A DNA stretch of 30,624 nt from an uncultured Clostridia bacterium (GCA_947627815.1 CANQXN010000004.1:1-30624), one strand, 5' to 3'. Shown: positions 6,546-13,786, numbered from the stretch's first letter. The notes: generated from the sequence alone by a model not told the origin. A program made the numbers and translations.

Positions 6546-8453
6546 TCAGCGGATCCGGCGGATCGGCGTTTGGGCGGGCAGCCCCTTTTCATATGCGGTG
6601 AGAATGGCTTCCACCTCGGCAGGCGTCTCGACGGTAAAGAGAAAATGCCGGGCGAAGGCGCCGAGCGCGGCAAGGGCGCTTTTCTTGTCCGCCATGTAGG
6701 TGGGCAAGGCATTGATGACGAGCCGACGCCCGCCCTCCCAAAGCAGGGGAAACGCCGCGCGGGTGCGGTCAAGCAGGCGGTCAGCGCCGGGATCCTTTTC
6801 AAGCGTCATGAGAATCTGCCGCCCGTAGACAATCACCGCCTTGCGCCCCGGCAGGTCGCGGATCTGCGCAAGATTCAGTTCAGGCGAAAGCAAGTAATCG
6901 TAAAATGCTTCCCCCGCCAGGCGGCAGGACGAAGAGGAGACGAGATTGAGCCGAAAATCCCCGTGCGGGATCAGTCCCGCTTCCCTGCAGAGGGCAAGCG
7001 CCCCCCAGCCGCTCACAAGGCCGTGCCGCGCCCCGGCGTCTTTGGCTTTGCGCAAAGAGGCAAGCACGCTTGCCCGCTCCGAAGGGAAGATGACGGGCGG
7101 CAGTACCACGCCGTTTGCCCACGGGGAGGCCTTGCTCCCTTTCTTGTCAAAAAAGCGGTCGAGCGGCAGATAGCAGACCGCAAGCCCGAAACGCTCGGGG
7201 TGGTGAGGAATGGCCGACGCCTGATAAAAGCGGGCGGCATCTGCGGGAAAGAGCCGGTCGGCCTCCCGCCGCTCTTCCTCGGTCAGAATCAGCGCTTCCT
7301 GTAAGGCTGCACTTGCGCTTGCACTTGCGCTTGCGCAAGTGCGGGCGCAAACAGCAGGCGAAACAGGCGAAATCGGACGGCTGATGGGACGCATCTCCCG
7401 TTCGGGCAGGGCTGTTTCCGCCGAAGCGCTTGCCGCAGCTGGGGCGGAACGCCCCGGGTCGGAACGCCTTGGGTCGGAACGCCTTGGGTCGGAACGACCC
7501 AAAGCCGCCGAAGCGGTCTTGTCGCTGCCGGTGCGCACGCCGAGCATGGCGGAGGAAATATTTTTCGTAAAATACCCGTCGGTAAAGCCCGAGCGGGAGA
7601 AAACGGCGGCGAGATAGGCAAGCTCCTTGGGCGAAGCGTCCCGCCGTTCATCGAGCAGGCGGCGGTAGACCGCCGTCACCCGCCCCACATAGTCGGGGCT
7701 TTTCATGCGGCCTTCGATTTTCAAAGAAACCGGGCCGATGGCGAGTAGCTCGCGAATGTGACTTGCTAAACACAAATCCTTGAGCGAGAGGGGATAGCCG
7801 CCGTTATAAGGCATACGGCAGGGCTGGGCGCACGCGCCTTGATTGCCGCTCCGCCCGCCCAAAAAAGAGGAAAGCAGGCATTGCCCCGAGTGGCAGACGC
7901 AGAGCGCGCCGTGGAGAAAGACTTCCACGGGCAAAGGCGAGGTGCGGCAGAGGGCTGCCAAATTGTCGCGGTCAAGTTCCCTTGCCACCACCACGCGGGA
8001 AAAGCCAAGCGAAGCCATAAACGCCGCGCCGTCGCTGTTGTGAATCGAACACTGCGTGGAGGCGTGCAGGGGCCATTCGGGAAAAAGGCGGTGAAGGGTG
8101 GCCGCAAACCCGAGGTCGGCGACAATCAAAGCGTCCGCCCCGGCGCGATAGAGCGTTTCGGCCAGCGCCAGCGCCTCTTTCTCTTTGCGGTCGAAAATCA
8201 GCGTATTCAGCGTGATGTGGCAGGCCACGCCGTGGCTGTGGCAGTAATCGATGGCGGCGGCAAGCTCGCTATCGGAAAAATTTTTGGCCGACAGGCGGGC
8301 GTTGAAAAGCGAAGCGCCGAAATAGACGGCGTCGGCGCCGGCGGCCACCGCCGCTTTCAGCGCCTCCGGGGAGCCTGCCGGCGCGAGCAGTTCGGGGATC
8401 GCAAGCTCGTTTTGCGCAGCCTCGTTTGGTTCGGAAAGAGAAGCGCGCGTCAT
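6546..8453 (-). CDS. U32-family protein (RlhA/TrhP-like, iron-sulfur)
   Basis: U32 'peptidases' are now mostly known as RNA hydroxylation enzymes (RlhA on 23S rRNA, TrhP on tRNA); some are called collagenases. The N-terminal TIM-barrel part begins IPELLAPAGSPEALKAAVAAGADAVYFGA (from residue 19), and the family signature with its cysteine cluster is at about 182-213 (GALCVCHSGQC, GACAQPCR). The C-terminal half resembles RlhA-like extra domains. Between them, residues about 305-385 form a low-complexity linker of RSDP repeats and Ala/Ser runs. I chose ATG 8453 (635 residues) since AAAGGAG lies 8 nt upstream; an earlier in-frame TTG is less likely. The substrate cannot be fixed from sequence. 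It lies between yfbR and dut. Confidence 0.88.
   Translation of the reverse strand: MTRASLSEPNEAAQNELAIPELLAPAGSPEALKAAVAAGADAVYFGASLFNARLSAKNFSDSELAAAIDYCHSHGVACHITLNTLIFDRKEKEALALAETLYRAGADALIVADLGFAATLHRLFPEWPLHASTQCSIHNSDGAAFMASLGFSRVVVARELDRDNLAALCRTSPLPVEVFLHGALCVCHSGQCLLSSFLGGRSGNQGACAQPCRMPYNGGYPLSLKDLCLASHIRELLAIGPVSLKIEGRMKSPDYVGRVTAVYRRLLDERRDASPKELAYLAAVFSRSGFTDGYFTKNISSAMLGVRTGSDKTASAALGRSDPRRSDPRRSDPGRSAPAAASASAETALPEREMRPISRPISPVSPAVCARTCASASASASAALQEALILTEEERREADRLFPADAARFYQASAIPHHPERFGLAVCYLPLDRFFDKKGSKASPWANGVVLPPVIFPSERASVLASLRKAKDAGARHGLVSGWGALALCREAGLIPHGDFRLNLVSSSSCRLAGEAFYDYLLSPELNLAQIRDLPGRKAVIVYGRQILMTLEKDPGADRLLDRTRAAFPLLWEGGRRLVINALPTYMADKKSALAALGAFARHFLFTVETPAEVEAILTAYEKGLPAQTPIRRIR
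7322..7500 (-). repeat. Repeats in the U32 linker: 20-bp palindrome and 15-bp tandem units
   Basis: CACTTGCGC TT GCGCAAGTG (7322-7341) is a perfect palindrome in a run of CTTGCG words. At 7456-7500 three 15-bp units of the form GGGTCGGAACGCCTT follow each other, coding RSDPR on the minus strand. Both lie in the non-conserved linker. Confidence 0.75.
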
Positions 8454-8504
8454 GGCAGGACTCCTTTCGGTCAAAAAGTGGAAAAAGCAATAAAAAGGCG
8501 GGAA

Positions 8505-9089
8505 TTATTCCTTTTGCTGCATCTCGTCGAGCGAGAGACGGAAGGCGGGGAGAAAGTTTTCGAGAAAATAATCGGCTTCGGGCAGTTTCATGGCGCGGAT
8601 GGCCTCCATCGTGACAAGCTCCGCCGAGGCAAATTCCCGGTTGCCGCCGGCCAGCTCCTCAATGCACTTGATGAGGGCGGACAGCTTGTCCGCCGCCTTG
8701 ACGATGGGGTGGAGCGGGTCGTCGTCGGCGTCCAACAGGTCGCGGTAGATCGGCGCAAAAGGCGCGGGCAGGTGCGAAAGCAGCGCGTCGCAGGCGTTTT
8801 TTTCTACCGTTTTATAATTTTTTCGCATATCGTCGGAATAATATTTGATGGGTGTGGGCAAGTCGCCGGTGAACACCTCGGTGGCGTCGTGAAAGACCGC
8901 CAAGGTGACGGCGCGGCCGACATCGTACTGTTTATCGAAGATTTCGTTGCCGATGGTCGCGAGCGCGTGCGCCAAAATCGCCGTTTCGCCGGCGTGTTCG
9001 GCCAGCGATTCCTCCCGCAGATTGCGCATCAAACTCCAGCGTTTGATCAATTTTTGACGAAAAACGAGGGCAAAAAAACTGTTTTGCAT
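8505..9089 (-). CDS. yfbR: 5'-deoxynucleotidase, YfbR family (HD domain)
   Basis: YfbR removes phosphate from deoxyribonucleoside monophosphates (dAMP, dTMP, dUMP and others), part of dNTP balance. The HD metal site is complete: H32 in LAEHAGETA, H67-D68 in VFHDATEV and D134 in KAADKL. RWSLMRN (17-23) and the family hallmark GDLPTPIKYY (75-84) also match the E. coli protein, as does the ending FRLSLDEM. The 194-residue length is typical. ATG 9089 matches the family N-terminus, although AAAGGA sits unusually close to it. It is first of the run leading to U32, dut, maf and nth and has a strong promoter at 9179-9207. Confidence 0.93.
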   Translation of the reverse strand: MQNSFFALVFRQKLIKRWSLMRNLREESLAEHAGETAILAHALATIGNEIFDKQYDVGRAVTLAVFHDATEVFTGDLPTPIKYYSDDMRKNYKTVEKNACDALLSHLPAPFAPIYRDLLDADDDPLHPIVKAADKLSALIKCIEELAGGNREFASAELVTMEAIRAMKLPEADYFLENFLPAFRLSLDEMQQKE

Positions 9090-9178
9090 GTCCTTTTTCT
9101 TATGTTTCCTTTGCTTTTTTGAAAGGGGCGCGACCGACGGTTTTTTCGTTTCGGCAAAAATCCCCCTATAACTTTTTT

Positions 9179-9207
9179 ATTTTAACATTGCTGACAGCGC
9201 TTGTCAA
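9179..9207 (-). promoter_or_regulatory. Promoter of yfbR run
   Basis: On the minus strand TTGACA (9207-9202), exactly 17 bp, TAAAAT (9184-9179). The -35 is perfect. The start point would be near 9172, leaving an 80-nt leader. Confidence 0.8.
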
Positions 9208-9229
9208 GGAAAAATCCCGATTTTTCCTT
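9206..9229. promoter_or_regulatory. Perfect palindrome between the yfbR and cotH promoters (operator candidate)
   Basis: AAGGAAAAATC (9206-9216) and GATTTTTCCTT (9219-9229) are perfect 11-bp arms around CC. It overlaps the edge of the yfbR -35 and lies 28 bp upstream of the cotH -35, the place of a regulator site. Confidence 0.5.
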
Positions 9230-9256
9230 CTCCTTCTCCGCAAAGGGGCGGTCGGC

Positions 9257-9285
9257 TTGACAAAAAGAAAAATCTGTTGTAAAAT
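9257..9285 (+). promoter_or_regulatory. Promoter of the CotH-type gene
   Basis: TTGACA (9257-9262), 17 bp, TAAAAT (9280-9285). Nearly consensus sigma-A type. Confidence 0.82.
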
Positions 9286-9309
9286 AAACCGATTTATAAA
9301 GCGGTTTAT
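9284..9309. promoter_or_regulatory. Inverted repeat at the cotH transcription start
   Basis: ATAAACCG (9284-9291) and CGGTTTAT (9302-9309) are perfect 8-bp arms with a 10-nt AT-rich centre. It overlaps the end of the -10 and the expected start point, so it could be an operator or a 5' RNA stem. Confidence 0.5.
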
Positions 9310-9336
9310 GGATTTTACGGGAAAGACGGTTGCGCG

Positions 9337-10809
9337 ATGAAAGCTTTTTTTAAAACAACGGCAAAGCCCTTGATCAAAGGCGGGGCGGTTCTCCTTTTGC
9401 TCCTGTTGGCGCTGCTTTTGGCCGCCTGCGGCAGCGCAGCTGGCACGGTTGCGACCGACACGGTCGCGGACACGGGCGACGGCACCGCCGAACCCGTCGA
9501 AAGTACCGCCGACACGGTCGCCGAAACCACAGAACCGCGTCCCACGGTGGGCAACCCCTCTTCCCTCTTTTATCCCTCGCAAGAAGCCGACTCTCTCCCC
9601 ATTCTTTCCATCGACACCGGCAACATCCCCGTCACCTCGCGGGAAGAGTATGTGAGCGCTTCGGTTTCGGCGCGCGGCACGCTTGACGACGACCTGTTCG
9701 GCTTTGAAGGGCTGTCGGGGCAGGTGCGCTGTCGGGGCAACTATACCTATACCGGCACGGCGAAAAAGTCCTATCGCCTGAAATTCGATGAAAAAATCAA
9801 CCTCTTCGGGCAGGGCGCGGGATCGGCGAAAAGCTGGGTGCTGATGGCGGAGCATTGCGATCAGTCCTTTCTGCGCAACCATCTCGCCTTCGGCATTGCC
9901 TCTAAACTTTCGAACATTTCTTATGTTTCTTCCTCTTCTTTTGTCAAGTTGTATCTAAACGGCGACTATCAAGGCATTTATCACCTGGCGGAACAGCACC
10001 AGGTCGGCGAGTACCGCGTGAACATTCAGGAAGACCCCGCCGAAGTGGATACCGATTATCTCATCGAGCGCGACAGCTACGCCGACGAGGACGGCTGGGA
10101 AGGCGTCAATTGGTTCCGGGTGGACGGGACAAAATATCTCGTCAAAAGCGACAACATGACAGGAGAAAAGTGCGCATTTTTGGAAGATTATTTCTATGAA
10201 GTGCAGGACGCCCTCCGCAGCGGCGAACGCATCCGCGTGGCGCGCTACATCGACCTCGCCTCTTTCATCGACACCTATTTGCTCCAGGCGCTGACCAAAA
10301 ACATCGATGTGGGCTATTCCTCCTTTTTCATGGTGAAAAAAGCGGGCGGCGTTTTGTATTTCACCTGCCCGTGGGATTTCGATTTGGCGTTCGGCAACGA
10401 CAAGCGGCTGGACAACGGCGCGCCGGAAGGCTTATATGTGGGCGCCAAAAGCGATCTCTACCAAGAACACGAATGGTTCTACCTTTTATTCAACGAGACT
10501 TGGTTCTGCAACATGGTCAGGTCGCGCTGGAACGCGGTGAAAGCCGATCTTCTTTCGGTGGCGGAGGAAATCGACCGCATCACGGCGCATTTTGGGGACG
10601 ACATGGCCACGAATTTTGAAGTCTGGCCCTTCCCTCGCCGTTCGGTCAACCAGGAGCCGGCGGCCATTCTCCGCTTGAAGAGCTATCCCGAGCATACCGC
10701 CTATTTGAAAACTTGGTTCCTCGCGCGCTTTGACTTTCTCGACGCGCTTTTCAACTCCGAGGAATTGTACCAGCAGGGCGGCTATGAAGATTGGTGGCAC
10801 TGGTGGTAA
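9337..10809 (+). CDS. CotH-type kinase domain lipoprotein
   Basis: CotH proteins are atypical secretory or surface protein kinases, first known from Bacillus spore coat; many Clostridia have lipoprotein versions of unknown target. The signal peptide has a poly-Leu core and a lipobox LAAC with the cysteine at residue 31, then a Thr/Asp/Glu linker to about 70. The CotH core is seen in VRCRGNYTYTGTAKKSYRLKF (130-150), KSWVLMAEHCDQSFLRNHLAF (165-185), VKLYLNGDYQGIYHLAEQ (203-220), YLIERDSY (241-248) and the family hallmark PWDFDLAFGND (345-355). Its 490 residues are typical. ATG 9337 has only a weak ribosome site. It has its own promoter and ends 11 nt before a hairpin repeat. Confidence 0.88.
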   Translation: MKAFFKTTAKPLIKGGAVLLLLLLALLLAACGSAAGTVATDTVADTGDGTAEPVESTADTVAETTEPRPTVGNPSSLFYPSQEADSLPILSIDTGNIPVTSREEYVSASVSARGTLDDDLFGFEGLSGQVRCRGNYTYTGTAKKSYRLKFDEKINLFGQGAGSAKSWVLMAEHCDQSFLRNHLAFGIASKLSNISYVSSSSFVKLYLNGDYQGIYHLAEQHQVGEYRVNIQEDPAEVDTDYLIERDSYADEDGWEGVNWFRVDGTKYLVKSDNMTGEKCAFLEDYFYEVQDALRSGERIRVARYIDLASFIDTYLLQALTKNIDVGYSSFFMVKKAGGVLYFTCPWDFDLAFGNDKRLDNGAPEGLYVGAKSDLYQEHEWFYLLFNETWFCNMVRSRWNAVKADLLSVAEEIDRITAHFGDDMATNFEVWPFPRRSVNQEPAAILRLKSYPEHTAYLKTWFLARFDFLDALFNSEELYQQGGYEDWWHWW

Positions 10810-10820
10810 GGAGGAACGGC

Positions 10821-10880
10821 AAGGAGAACCTTCTTGAAAGAAGGTTCTCCTTGGAACCTCTCCAAGAACTTTAAAAAAGG
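10821..10880 (-). repeat. Hairpin repeat copy B behind the CotH-type gene
   Basis: A perfect 15-bp stem AAGGAGAACCTTCTT / AAGAAGGTTCTCCTT with loop GA (10821-10852), then the conserved flank in inverse sense, AAGAACTTTAAAAAAGGGG (10864-10882). It is the reverse orientation of copies A, C and D and starts 11 nt after the stop. Confidence 0.85.
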
Positions 10881-10907
10881 GGTTTTGGAAAGGGTTGGAA
10901 AATACGG

Positions 10908-10938
10908 CGGCGGGGGCAAAATGCCCCCGCCGGTTTGT
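10908..10938 (+). terminator. GC-rich terminator-like hairpin
   Basis: CGGCGGGGGCA (10908-10918) pairs perfectly with TGCCCCCGCCG (10922-10932) around AAA, followed by GTTTGTTATG. It is plausible as the terminator of the CotH-type gene. The stretch 10939-11030 beyond it holds nothing I recognise apart from GGTTCAAC words repeated around 10978-11000. Confidence 0.6.
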
Positions 10939-11030
10939 TATGGTGGGAAAAAGGTTTAGCAATTCGGTAAAAAGCACCGGTTCAACTGTCGGTTCAACCG
11001 CTGGTTGGGGAACCCTTTCTTTTGCGTCGC

Positions 11031-11059
11031 TTCCCAAGCGGGAAAAAAATTGGTATACT
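11031..11059 (+). promoter_or_regulatory. Promoter of the XRE regulator gene
   Basis: TATACT at 11054-11059 with TTCCCA at 11031-11036, spacing 17. The -10 is strong, the -35 weak, suggesting low or activated expression. Confidence 0.5.
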
Positions 11060-11098
11060 ATGGGCAGGCGATACCGAAAAAACAGACGGAGGTTTTGT

Positions 11099-11857
11099 AT
11101 GAACGAAACGATGGGACAACGGATCAAACGCCTGCGCGAAGCGCGCAATCTGACCCAGGAAGAGCTTGCCGAACAGCTGAATCTTTCGGCGCAGGCGATT
11201 TCCAAATGGGAAAACGGCACGAGCCTGCCGGACATTTCGCAAGTTCTGCCGCTGGCCAATTTCTTCGGCGTGCCGACAGATGTGCTGTTTGGCGTGTACG
11301 GAACCGATCACAACGAGGAAATCAAAGCAAGGCTCGAAGAAATCTACCGCCTTTGCGACGCTTGCCCGGACGGCGAGGAAGGGACAACCGCGCTGACCGT
11401 CCTTGACAAATACCGCGAGGCGATCCGCCTCTACCCCGGCCACGCCGGTCTCTTGACAGAAGCCATGGCGTTTGCTGATTCGGCGCTTTCCTTTCATCGC
11501 GACAAGCTCGCGGCGCTGCTCGGCGAACAAGGAGTGGACGATTTGGCGCGGGAAACGGCGCATTGGGCGGAACTTGTCATCAAATATTCTTCTTCCCCGA
11601 ACGACCTGCTGTCGGCCAAGCGCCGCTTGTTTGATCTTTCCCTGCGTCAGGGCAAATGGAAGGACGCCGAAGCCGTCGCGCTTGATTTTCCGCGCGATTT
11701 TTCCGATTTTCAGGGGATTCTCATGGCGCAACTGAAGCAGGAGGCCAAGGAAAAAGCCACCCGCGCAAGCGGGTGGCTTTTTCCTTGGCAGGGTTGCCCC
11801 AATCGGCCACCTTGGCAAAAAACAAAATCAAATCTTTTGTTTTTCTACTATTTTTAG
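11099..11857 (+). CDS. XRE-family regulator with truncated C-terminus
   Basis: The Cro/CI-type helix-turn-helix is clear at residues 6-60 (MGQRIKRLREARNLTQEELAEQLNLSAQAISKWENG), followed by the usual PDISQVLPLANFFGVPTDVLFG. Residues 70-215 are helical and resemble the TPR-like sensing part of large Firmicutes XRE regulators, which usually run to 350 or more residues. Here the last 36 residues (from KEKATRASGW) are encoded by a 46-bp palindrome and the sequence behind it, ending in an AT-rich non-domain tail. So the native 3' end appears to be lost. ATG 11099 has GGAGG at good spacing. It is a regulator of unknown target, possibly still DNA-binding but defective in sensing. Confidence 0.8.
   Translation: MNETMGQRIKRLREARNLTQEELAEQLNLSAQAISKWENGTSLPDISQVLPLANFFGVPTDVLFGVYGTDHNEEIKARLEEIYRLCDACPDGEEGTTALTVLDKYREAIRLYPGHAGLLTEAMAFADSALSFHRDKLAALLGEQGVDDLARETAHWAELVIKYSSSPNDLLSAKRRLFDLSLRQGKWKDAEAVALDFPRDFSDFQGILMAQLKQEAKEKATRASGWLFPWQGCPNRPPWQKTKSNLLFFYYF
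11744..11789 (+). repeat. 46-bp palindromic repeat, copy 1
   Basis: Arms GCCAAGGAAAAAGCCACCC-GC and GC-GGGTGGCTTTTTCCTTGGC around loop GCAA form a perfect 21-bp stem. It is identical, in inverse orientation, to 13741-13786. It lies inside the end of the XRE reading frame and can terminate transcription on either strand (five-T run in the stem). Confidence 0.9.
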
Positions 11858-11895
11858 CATAATATTTTATGAAATACCTATAAATTCTGCGTTTT

Positions 11896-12000
11896 TCAAA
11901 CCTGTCTGACTTGCTCTATTCCGACTTTTGAAAGTCCCGCGTCGCTCCAGCCTCCCAAACGGGTTTCATCATCCGCACCGTGACGCATCAAAAGAATCAT
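11896..12000 (-). pseudogene. 5' fragment of a histidine phosphatase gene
   Basis: From ATG 12000, with GAGGAAAA upstream, the minus strand reads MILLMRHGADDETRLGGW and continues SDAGLSKVGIEQVRQV to a stop at 11896. LLMRHG plus a following GWSDxGLSxxG is the start of the histidine phosphatase (phosphoglycerate mutase-like) family, whose members have about 170-230 residues. Only 34 codons remain, so this is a truncated remnant that still has its start and ribosome site. Nothing else of the gene is seen downstream (11858-11895). Confidence 0.7.
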
Positions 12001-12068
12001 CTGTTTTCCTCTTCGTGTATGCCCGATTTTGTGCCGACAAAAGTCCTATGGTTCGCTCAAATTCGTTA

Positions 12069-13343
12069 TCAATTCTTCAATGTGCCGATCGGAACGACAT
12101 ACACCCCATCGGGGCGACGGTAGGCAAAATCGCCTGTTCCCGTAAGCACCGTGAGAAAAGACGGCTCCTTCATTTTCGTGGTATCGATTTTATTCTTCAT
12201 CGTTTGGAGCGTATTTACGCCCTCTTCCATCAGTTTATCTCCGCCGAGTTTAATCTCGACCAAACCGTAGGAACCGTTCCGCAAATGAATGACGGCATCG
12301 CATTCAAGCCCGTCTTTGTCCCTGAAATGATAGACTTCCCCATTCAAAGCATCGGCGTAAACTCTTAAATCTCGGACTGCCATCGTTTCAAATAATAATC
12401 CAAAGGTTTTCAGATCGGCGATTAAATCATCGGGACCGATTCCCAACGCGGCGGCGGCGATCGAGGGGTCGACAAAATATCGGGTGTCCGATGTTCTGAT
12501 GGCTGTCTTCGATCGCAAGTTGGGATTCCAAGCGGGCATATCCTCTACGACGAAGATTTTCTTCAATACGCCGATATAGGCCGAAACGGTTTCTTCGTTC
12601 AGCGATTCTTCGTCATTTACTTTGATATCTTCGCAGATAACCGTATTTGCCGTCTGCATACCCTGATGCCTCGCCAATGACCGCATCAGGCGTTTGACGC
12701 GCTCGGGATTCTTTTGAATATGATCCGCTCGATTGATATCCGAATGAATGACGCCGTCATAATAATCGATCGCTTGATCCAAAGCAATTTCATCTCTAAG
12801 TCCAATGGCCTGCGGCCAACCGCCACGGCATACCGCGAAAGCCAACCGATCGAGACTCATGCGGGAAAAACCGGACACAGAAGAAGGAGAAGCAAAGAGA
12901 TCGGTCAAGCTGACCTCGCCCGTGGATTCCCCTGATTCGTATAAGCTCATCGGGCGCATCGTGAGCCAGGAAAAGCGTCCCGTCCCGGAATGCGTAATTT
13001 CCTTTGTGTCGGGCGGAACCGCCGAGCCGGTAAGAATAAACTGACCAAGCTCTCCGCGATGGTCTACTTCATATCTTACGGCATCCCATAATTTAGGGGC
13101 AATTTGCCACTCGTCGATGAGTCTCGGCGCAGCCCCCTTCAATAACCGCTGCGGATCGATTTCGGACATCGTGATATTTTGATTCTTGTTTTTCGGATCG
13201 TTCATGTACAGACAGCTTTTTGCCACCTGTTCGGCGGTCGTCGTCTTCCCGCACCATTTCGGTCCTTCAATCAAAACCGCGCCTTTGCCCTCTAATTTTC
13301 TTTGCAAGATACTGTCTGCAATGCGTTTTTTGTATTCTTTCAT
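12069..13343 (-). CDS. ATPase with AAA_14 and DUF4143 domains
   Basis: This widespread prokaryotic family combines an N-terminal P-loop ATPase with a C-terminal DUF4143 region; the role is unknown, and genes are often mobile or strain-specific. Visible: P-loop GPKWCGKTT (27-35), Walker B-like LIDEWQ (75-80), sensor ILTGSAVP (103-110), and near the C-terminus LECDAVIHLRNGSYGLVEIK, where D...ExK resembles the PD-(D/E)xK-like fold typical of the DUF4143 end. At 424 residues it is full length. ATG 13343 has GAGGCGG upstream. It is visibly more AT-rich than neighbouring genes, and its surroundings are repeats and gene debris, so it is probably acquired. Promoter at 13376-13404. Confidence 0.88.
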   Translation of the reverse strand: MKEYKKRIADSILQRKLEGKGAVLIEGPKWCGKTTTAEQVAKSCLYMNDPKNKNQNITMSEIDPQRLLKGAAPRLIDEWQIAPKLWDAVRYEVDHRGELGQFILTGSAVPPDTKEITHSGTGRFSWLTMRPMSLYESGESTGEVSLTDLFASPSSVSGFSRMSLDRLAFAVCRGGWPQAIGLRDEIALDQAIDYYDGVIHSDINRADHIQKNPERVKRLMRSLARHQGMQTANTVICEDIKVNDEESLNEETVSAYIGVLKKIFVVEDMPAWNPNLRSKTAIRTSDTRYFVDPSIAAAALGIGPDDLIADLKTFGLLFETMAVRDLRVYADALNGEVYHFRDKDGLECDAVIHLRNGSYGLVEIKLGGDKLMEEGVNTLQTMKNKIDTTKMKEPSFLTVLTGTGDFAYRRPDGVYVVPIGTLKN

Positions 13344-13375
13344 CCCAAAACCGCCTCGCTTGATGGATTAACTCG

Positions 13376-13404
13376 ATTATACCATATCATCGGTCATAAA
13401 TCAA
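13376..13404 (-). promoter_or_regulatory. Promoter of the ATPase gene
   Basis: On the minus strand TTGATT (13404-13399), 17 bp, TATAAT (13381-13376). The -10 is perfect. Tandem 22-23 bp repeats begin 6 bp upstream of the -35. Confidence 0.75.
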
Positions 13405-13408
13405 TGGT

Positions 13409-13499
13409 TTTCCGACGATTGGCTAAAAAATTTCCGACGATTGGCGAAGATTTTTTCCGATAGTTGGCGAAAAATTTTTCCGATGTTTGGCGAAATCGG
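13409..13499. repeat. Four tandem 22-23 bp repeats upstream of the ATPase promoter
   Basis: The unit TCCGACGATTGGCGAAAAA occurs with TCCGA at 13411, 13433, 13456 and 13479, i.e. spaced 22, 23 and 23 bp, about two helical turns. Copies vary mainly in the middle (CGATTGG, TAGTTGG, TGTTTGG). All lie on the same side just upstream of the promoter, as iterons or activator sites do. They could equally be a decayed tandem duplication. Confidence 0.75.
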
Positions 13500-13500
13500 T

Positions 13501-13742
13501 TGAGCGGGGTTGCACAGTTTGAGCAACAGAGCTTGCAAAAGCTTCGCGGCCTCTGAACCCCCGCTTGACGGGGTTAATTGAGCGGATTTTTACAGTTTGA
13601 GCAACAGAGCTTGCAAAAGCTTCGCGGCCTCTGAACCCCCGCCCGACGGGATTATTTGTGCAAGTTTGTACATCATTACACCGTCGGGCGAAGCCTTTGG
13701 GCCTCGGCCCAAAGGCGGGGTTCAGAGGCCGTGAAGCTGTGC
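13501..13742. repeat. 78-bp tandem duplication plus a partial inverted copy
   Basis: TGAGCGG starts at 13501 and at 13579. The two units share ACAGTTTGAGCAACAGAG and the following CTTGCAAAAGCTTCGCGG-CCTCTGAACCCCCGC part without visible change. At about 13716-13742 the core returns inverted (GGGGTTCAGAGGCC). The translation of these units is repetitive and not protein-like. Together with 13409-13499 this fills the 439-bp gap between the ATPase gene and tRNA-Trp; I see no gene in it. Confidence 0.8.
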
Positions 13743-13786
13743 CAAGGAAAAAGCCACCCGCTTGCGCGGGTGGCTTTTTCCTTGGC
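13741..13786 (-). repeat. 46-bp palindromic repeat, copy 2, acting as tRNA-Trp terminator
   Basis: Identical to 11744-11789 when reverse-complemented. Its edge overlaps the 3' CCA of tRNA-Trp (13783-13785) and the discriminator base. On the minus strand the stem ends in GGCTTTTTCC, so it can terminate the tRNA transcript. Confidence 0.9.

Noticed and set aside
7839..9122. Long plus-strand reading frame (427 codons) opposite U32 and yfbR
   Set aside because: Antisense shadow of two well-supported genes in GC-rich DNA; no ribosome site and no family pattern.
13409..13656. CRISPR array
   Set aside because: Units are directly adjacent without unique spacers, and no cas gene is present.
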